Shown: positions 57,571 through 64,000 of the stretch, one piece after another
Layout: each line of letters begins with the position of its first letter
Position numbering within the stretch: the stretch's first letter is position 1
DNA from: Lactifluus volemus
Taxonomy: Eukaryota > Basidiomycota > Agaricomycetes > Russulales > Russulaceae
Direction of reading: 5' to 3'
Assembly (NCBI GenBank): GCA_022376515.1
Contig: WTXI01000206.1
Location: forward strand, 1-64,000
Length of the DNA: 64,000 bases
Translations under genes and position numbers: made by a program
The notes under the pieces: generated by a model
What the model saw: only the letters and a program-made list of their open reading frames with translations
Database searches by the model: none
Told to the model about the DNA's origin: nothing

Positions 57571-58848
57571 ACAACGCGCGTGCATATTCAAATAAGGAAA
57601 CTGTATCATCACATATAATCACGTAAAGCTGCGGCAAACTCCATATAGGATGCCGAGATGCAGCAACGATATCGATGAATATTCCCACGGGGGGGGGGCA
57701 AATTTCCGCAAGAAAATCGGCATAAAACCTCGTTCTCTAAAGAGAACTCGGAACTGCATGCTGTGATTCACGCTGCGTCTAGATTTTCGACCCCTCTAAA
57801 TTTTTCTCTTTGTTCAAAGGAAATGCGATCATCCTGTGAAGCATTCTGAGGGTGATGCATCCTTCAAAGTCTTTGTTTTATTCCTTGGATTTCAGCTTCA
57901 GTCTCACTTTGGTATCATTCAACTCCCTTGCTATGCCCCCCTTTGTCCCTCTCAATATCTTCTCACTCGATTTTTCGTACCTTAGACTCGTTTCCTTTGT
58001 GCCAGTGGCTTTTCTTTACTTACTTACAAGCCCATACTCAACGTGTTTCCATTTCTAGATAGCTGTACTCAACTTGTACATAAATACCCTGCAAAAATGT
58101 ACTCAGAGCAGCAGCGAAATCCCCCTTGTCTGTTCTCTCTTCTCTTCTTAAAACACTTGTCTGATCTCCTTCGAAACCTTCCTGCTTTCAAAACGGCTCC
58201 ACCATCGCGACCAACGTTCTCGTGTTCGACTCGAGCTCTCCCACGTTTCACGACTTTGACCGTTCTTGGGAACTGCTCACTCACCCTCACTTCCTGTCTT
58301 ACTTCCGAACTCACACGTAGACGCAGTGGTCTACATTCAGTGGGCCATTTCAATTTCTTCAGCAGCGCGTGCATCACGAACAGAGTTGATTCATCACACA
58401 GATCCTATTCGTTTTGTTTCACCTCACGTCCGCGCTGGATTGCGGGATCAGTTACCAGCAGAGCGCTCATGGGTTCACTGGTCATCGGTCAATCAATAAG
58501 CCTAGGAAATAATTGACATGAAAGGTGACTACCATTCGTTCAATTCTTTACGGCTTCCACTTCCACAGCAAATATCTTCTTTACTTGCATCGTTACAAAT
58601 TCTATGGCGCAGACCACAAAAGTCCTACTCAAGGTTGCAGGACTTGCAGCCTCGAAAAACGGACCCCCCATTGCAACATACCTCTCTGTCATACACTTCT
58701 GGTACCTTGATGCATACTAGGCATATCTCTTATTGACCATTGTTATGCTCATCGAATAAGTGATTGAATTTGATCCGAATATGCAGAGTGTAAATGGTTA
58801 TTAACGGACCCCAAAGGCCGGCTGCACCCAAGGCAGAGGCGCGCTCGC
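57571..58848. other. Stretch without a supported gene
   Basis: Mixed sequence with pyrimidine-rich parts. The last ~120 bases (from ~58725) are the 3' flank that is duplicated with the proline-rich gene (matches 62765-62850). Confidence 0.45.
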
Positions 58849-61265
58849 CTAATAATCCCAAACATATTTCCGGAACCAGTTGAGGTTCCGAGGTTGTGAC
58901 GAAGGAGCCGGTGTTGTGGGATTCCCCGGCTTGGTGCCGGAGACGACAGTTTGGCGGGGAGCATGTCCCTCACCTTCAGCGCGCTGCTGAAGGGGTCGTG
59001 GTACCGTTGGGCTGTGTGAAGGTACAAAGTGTGGCGGTGCTGGTGGCAGGAGTTCGTGGGGTGCAGGTGGTGTCATAGGAGAGTGTTGTGCAGAGGCGTG
59101 CTGCAGGGATGGTTTGGATGCCATTGGGGAAGTATGCGCTGGTACAGCTTGTGGCGGTGATGGTGTCGGTAATTCTTGGAATTTGGGCGATGATCTAGAA
59201 GGGTGTCGTTCTGAGCGGTGCAGCTGGGGAGGTTCAAACGACTTTGCGGAAGTATGTGCCGGTACAGCTTGTAGTGGGGCTCGCGGTGGTTCTTGGGGTG
59301 CGTGCGATGCCAAAGAAGAGTGTTGTGCAGAAGCGGGCTGCTGGGGTGGTTCACGCGCCGTTCGGGAAGTGTGTGCTGGTACAGCTTGTGGCGGTGATGG
59401 TGTCGGTAATTCTTGGGAATTGGGCGATGTTATAGTAGGGTGTCGTTCAGAGCGGTGCAGCTGGGGGGGTTCAAACGACTTTGCGGAAGTATGTGCTGGC
59501 GCAGCTTGTAATGGGGCTCGTGGTGGTTCTTGGGGTCCGCGCGATGCCAAAGAAGAGTGTCCTGCAGAGTTGGGCTGCTGGGGTGGTCCACGTGCAGTTC
59601 GGGATGCGTGTGCTGGTACAGCTTGTGGCGGTGTTGGTGTCGGTAATTCTTGGAATTTGGGTGATGTTATAGAAGGGTGTCGTTCAGAGAGGTGCAACTG
59701 GGGAGGTTCAAACGTCTTTGCAGAAGTATGTGCTGGTACATCTTGTAGTGGGGCTCGTGGTGGTTCTTGGGGTGCGTGCGATACCAAAGAAGAGTTTTGT
59801 GCAGAGGCGCGCTGCTGGGGTGGTCCACGTGTCGCTCGGAAGTGTGTGCTCGTACAGCTTGTGACGGTGCTGGTGTCTGCGGTTGTGCCTGAGGAGAATA
59901 TAGTAGCCTCGTCGGCGGTTGCTGAGGGGGTCGTGAGTTGCGAGAGGAGCTTAGCGGATATAAGATCTGTGCCAGAGTCAGGGTAAAGCGGATGACCAAC
60001 ATATCAGAACGTACCCAACCGTCATCGAGTTCAAGTGGTCTTGTGCTAATGCGTATATCGATATCTCGGTCATCCACCGTTAGGCGAATTACCTGCTTCC
60101 AGACCGGCATTGTCACCACTGAGGTGGAATTCACTGGTGGCGTAGGTAATGGAGGTAATGGATGCTCTTTGCGGTACCAGATTTTTGGCGTGGCATCGAT
60201 TACTCCGTTCGACATGTCTCTCACCTTCGAGCATTCCGTGAATGTCTGTGATGTGAAGATATGAGAAAGAAGAGAAAGAGTAAACAAAAGTTGAGGTGCA
60301 GACCTTTGAAAATGATGGCATTGCTCGGTATCCAGAAATTGCCGAAAGCACGGATATCCTGGGCCAGTGTTTCAACGTAAACACGGCCCACCCTTATCGG
60401 TGAGAACGTAGACCTTCTCGACATGCTGGAAATCCTGGATCGCGTTGGCCTTGAATGTATTCCCATATGCCTCCGGTAAGCAAGGAAGGTGTTCGTAGAA
60501 GTGAGGATTTTCCTTGAGAGTAAGACGCTTCTTGCCCTTATATCGGCTGAAGTTCCAAAGGATTTCTTGTAAGTTTGAACTTTCACAAAGCGTCTCTGTG
60601 ATTTACATCAGATTCCAGAAACAACGACGACCATTGGTCAGCACTCACGGTGGACAACGATGGGATCCCCGTCGGTAGGGGATTGGCAGAGACGGAACTC
60701 GACGACCCTGGTTGGTTCTTGAGGTTCATCATGTGTCTGCGGGTCAATATTAATGTGAGGTAAAGCGACATGTGTAAGCCTCACTATAGAGTGGAACGTC
60801 TCCTTCATCTTAGATAAGATGGTCGAAGATGACTTATCCTTCGATGTCGCTTCCTCCATCTTTTTGAGGAAGGTCTTATCCTGTTTTTCATACTCTGTGG
60901 AGTCCCGGTCCTTGAAACGATATTTCCTTTCATAATTTCCCAACAACTCGGTCGCATCTTTGAAGTTCTTATCAGCCTTCTTAGATGTCTTCCCTTTTGT
61001 TTCAGCAGCGCATCTTAATGGCATTATCAACGACTGCTAATGCACTTTGGAGACCCCATTAGAATTGGGTGATAGGATGAATGTTATGCAAATTGATCAA
61101 TTACCTTCTCAACTCGATATCAGATTGGTAGCTTTGCTCCTGGGCTAGAACGAAAAGGCGGCAAGCAGAGATGAGTTCCATTGCCTGCTTTCGGTATGCC
61201 CTGCCAATATTCTTCATATACTTGTTAAACGAATATTTGTCAAAGTCGGCCGTCGAAGGGGACAT
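58849..61265 (-). CDS. Proline-rich repeat protein, copy 1 (one probable frameshift)
   Basis: Minus-strand exons placed by splice signals and copy 2: 61265-61105 (MSPSTADFDKYSFNKYMKN), 61013-60649, 60595-60414, 60358-60304, then from 60245 onward. The first part (about 255 residues) has ELLGNYERKYRFKDR, VVEFRLCQSPTDGDPIVVH, LQEILWNFSRYKGKKRLTL and DIRAFGNFWIPSNAIIFKD. I do not recognise this domain. Then come VNSTSVVTMPVWKQVIRLTV and a long Pro/Ala/His/Ser-rich repeat region. A further intron from 60225 (donor GAAG|GTGAGA, ~58 nt) keeps both copies in frame. Near 59838 one base is missing against copy 2 and shifts the frame; after it the repeats stay open for 312 codons to the stop at 58849 (NLNWFRKYVWDY). 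If the shift is real the protein is truncated. Confidence 0.6.
59110..59830 (-). repeat. Higher-order 237-bp coding repeats in proline-rich copy 1
   Basis: Three units of 237 bp (79 codons). Equivalent points lie at 59251, 59488 and 59725. Each unit is made of two diverged halves of ~117-120 bp, each coding a version of QAVPAHTS...PPQ. Copy 2 (62851-63300) has only about one and a half halves. The opposite strand is also open through the whole array. Confidence 0.88.
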
Positions 61266-62850
61266 CAAGTAGAAAGTAGAACAGATCAGTAGACGGGGGT
61301 GCCAGTGGCTCCGAGTCCTCAGACTCTAGTCGACTAAACGGAGAATAAGAAGCGTCACTCTGGGAGGGCACACGCTGGGTGCACACCTCTCAATTGAAGC
61401 GATCATTCTACGGACAACTTTGCGAGATTTCAAGAGAACACTCAGCTGACCAGATATGACTCGCAGGCTCGCGGAGACACCGTTGATGGTGGCGCTATCA
61501 TGATGACGGGTGAATTACTCACTCCGGCAATTCCCGCTTTTTTCCCCCTTACTGAGCCCCGTTGGCACGCAGAAAGGGTGAGGTTGGTTCGTCGATCCCT
61601 AATTCCTACAATTAACGGGCGTTCTAACGGACAAAGACCGACTCGCACAACTTGAATGAATCCCATTGCCCACGCTCCCCAGCTTCGGTTTCGCTGGTCG
61701 CCTCACAAGGTCCGACCGTCAACTCACGGCTGACCAACAATTTTGAACTCGTGCCAGTGGGCAGCAACAGATAATACACATATTTGGGGGTCTGATGCAA
61801 CGGGCTCGAGATCTACAGCATGAGCGCAAAATGCGGCACCCAGATTCGTCCATGACTCTAAGAGCTTCACTAACCCATTTTCCGTGGGATGCTACCACGT
61901 CTCGTGCGCAATTGAGCATTTCCTGATTATATTAGTCACCGGTAGAAGGCTGTAGACGGGCCTCCATCCACTACTATCTCATCTCTTGAGCCAATCAATG
62001 CTTGGGAAAAGAATGGTGGTACTATAGAGTACTGAAAAGGAGTGAAATTAATGAGAAGAGTGTCCGTATGAAGTCCCGCGGAAACAATCTGGCAATAGAT
62101 CTGTCATTTATCGATCCCAGAGTTCCGTGTGAGGCGATCACATTGATCCACGCAGAATCCTCGCGTAATGGTTCGATGATCAAAGATGTTCCCACGGTCT
62201 GGGAAACGGTCTGATTTCTGGGTGGGTATCTCACGCTCCAATTTGGACCACATCAAGTCTCTACTAAATCGACTGTGACCGCATCACGAGAAGGATCCAG
62301 TTGGTATAGGCGCTAATTTTTCCGCTTCGTGCTTCACTCAGTGGGTGGGCCTGTTTGTATGAAGCTCAACGCTATATGAACAGCCACGATGCGGATTACA
62401 CTCAACCACAGGCTGAGGCGGCGAAGGTGGGGTTCAGTGTTCGGGCTCAAACGCTATATATGCAGCTGCAACCCTTTTGGATTCGTGCCAGGGTGTACTT
62501 TGATCTCCAGCTCGAATGACGGAGTGATACATAACACGTAGACTCCACACACTGACAACAAGAGGACAAGCCAGAAAAGGCTTCGGAAAACGTTGGTCAC
62601 GAGTGTAAAAGTGAATTTGAACTCAGCAGCTCAGAGAAGAGAACGCTGAGGAAGCAATTTGGGGACAAAAAGCTTAGATTGTTTGCTAACTTACGACTCG
62701 GAAAGTAGCTACCATTCCTAACTCCGACGGGATAGGGGTGCCAAATCCCAACAATCAGCCTGCATATCTTTATTGAACGTTGTTGTGCTCGTCGAATAGG
62801 TGATTGAATTTGATCCGAATATGCAGAACGTAAATGCTTAACAACTGACC
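61266..62850. other. Stretch without a supported gene between the two proline-rich copies
   Basis: Probably contains the promoter of copy 1 (right of 61265) and the 3' flank of copy 2 (62765-62850, homologous to 58725-58848). Nothing else is recognised. Confidence 0.45.
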
Positions 62851-64000
62851 TCAACGGCCGGCTGCACGCACGGGAGCGGCGCGGTCGCCGAATAAAAACC
62901 ATCCCTGGTACCATTTTTCCCGCCTCCCGGACTGTTGTAACTCTACAACCGCAGGTCCTGACGAAGGGATGGCGGGAGCCGGTCTTGTAGCATTCCCAGG
63001 CTTGGTGCCGGAGACGACAGTTTTGCGGGGAGCATATCCCTCACCTTCGGCGTGCTGCTGAAGGGGCCGTGGTACCGTTGGGGAAGTGTGTGCAAGCACA
63101 ACGTGTGGCGGTGCTGGTGTCAGGAGTTCGTGGGGTGCAAGTGGTGCCAAAGAAGAGCGTAGTGCAGAGGTGCGCAGCCGGGGTGGTCCACGTGCCGCTC
63201 GGGAAGTGTGTGCTCGTACAACTTGTGATGGTGCTGGTGTCTGCAGTTCTTGTGGTGCGGATTGTGCCTGAGGAAAAGGTAGTAGCATCGTCGGCGGTTG
63301 CTGAGGGGGTGGTGAGCTGGGAGGGGAGCTTGGCGGATACAAGATCTGTGCCAGGGTCAGGGTGAAGCGGGTGACAAACATATCAGAACGTACCCAATCG
63401 TCTTCGAGTTCCGGTGGTCTTGTGCTAATGTATATATCGATATCGATATCGATATCTCGGTCATCCACCGTTAGGCGAATTACCTGCTTCCAGACCGGCA
63501 TTGTCACCACTGAGGTGGAATTCACAGGTGGTGTAGGTAGTTGTGGTAAGGGATGCTCTTTTCGATGCCAGATTTTTGGCGTGGCATCGATACTCCGTTC
63601 GACATGTCTCTCACCTTCGAGCATTCCGTGAATGTCTGTGAAGATATGAGAATCAAAATAAAGAGTAAACAAAGGTGAGGTACAGACCCTTGAAAATGAT
63701 GGCATTGCTCGGTATCCAGAAATTTCCAAAAGCACGGATATCCTGAGCCTGTGTTTCAAGGTACACACGGCCCACTTATCAGTGAGAACGTAGACCTTCT
63801 CGACACGCTGAAAATCCTGGATCGCGTTAGCCTTGAATGTACTCCCATATGCCTCCGGTGAGCAAGGAAGGTGTTCGTAGAAGTGAGGATTTTCCTTGAG
63901 AGTCAGACGCTTCTTGCCTTTATATCGGCTGAAGTTCCAAAGGATTTCTTGTATGTTTGAACTCTTGCCAAGCGTCTCTGGAATTTACATCAGATTGCAG
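62851..64000 (-). CDS. Proline-rich repeat protein, copy 2 (5' end beyond the window)
   Basis: Homologous to copy 1 from its third exon to the stop, about 4.0 kb away in the same orientation. Visible on minus: LNPHFYEH-type exon 3 (to 63796), a ~54-nt intron, DIRAFGNFWIPSNAIIFK, an intron, then HGMLEGERHVERS or a spliced form, and VNSTSVVTMPVWKQVIRLTV. A short Asp/Ile repeat (DIDIDID, from GATATC units at 63437-63455) differs from copy 1. The proline part is short and the frame is open to the stop at 62851, with a different end (EKWYQGWFLFGDRAAPVRA). Exons 1 and 2 lie beyond position 64000. Function unknown. Confidence 0.65.

Noticed and set aside
59114..59986. 290-codon plus-strand frame rich in Cys, Gly and Trp
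   Set aside because: It is the antisense of the proline-rich repeats; open only because the repeat lacks stops on both strands.

Overview
The window looks like nuclear DNA of a filamentous basidiomycete, most likely an Agaricomycete. The signs are genes cut by many 45-62 nt GT-AG introns, five genes of the DUF6535 membrane-protein family, two Goodbye-NACHT-ankyrin NLR-like genes, a FunK1 kinase, a degenerate casein-kinase-1-like gene, a hAT transposase and many small repeats. I cannot name the genus. Exon boundaries were placed by hand from splice signals, frame continuity and comparison of paralogues inside the window.

Layout. 1-8 kb holds one small acidic two-exon gene (1727-2101), a frameshifted DUF1752 (areA GATA-like domain) gene on the minus strand (2397-3557), a DUF6535 tail fragment (4773-5255) and a 721-bp fold-back element (7161-7881). 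8.8-26.8 kb is a DUF6535 array: broken copy A on plus, then tandem copies B, C and D on minus, the B and C units having been duplicated together with their upstream DNA. 26.8-41.9 kb contains two head-to-head pairs, DUF6535-D with NLR N1 and DUF6535-E with NLR N2, with the front end of a third NLR (N3) decayed between them. 41.9-47.7 kb is gene-poor, with an AT-rich TTAAGC-type repeat, a 663-bp inverted-repeat element carrying a tRNA-like sequence, an LTR-like stretch and ACCCATGGGT palindromes. 47.7-56.2 kb holds FunK1, the hAT transposase, the CK1-like kinase and two minus-strand ORFs that overlap by ATGA. 56.2-64 kb holds a 55-bp near-perfect palindrome, a 65-83-bp minisatellite and a tandemly duplicated gene for a proline-rich protein, one copy expanded by 237-bp repeats.

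How it may work together. The repeated divergent arrangement of a multi-membrane-pass DUF6535 gene and a STAND NTPase with ankyrin repeats suggests a two-gene module, by analogy with paired NLR/effector loci in fungal heterokaryon incompatibility and plant immunity. This is inference: only the arrangement, the paralogy and a shared motif in the two intergenic regions are seen. Both NLRs encode the Walker A core on a 25-nt microexon.

Caution. Several otherwise intact genes (N1, DUF6535-E, proline-rich copy 1) are broken by single-base losses in homopolymers. These may be real pseudogenisation or assembly errors; raw reads would decide.
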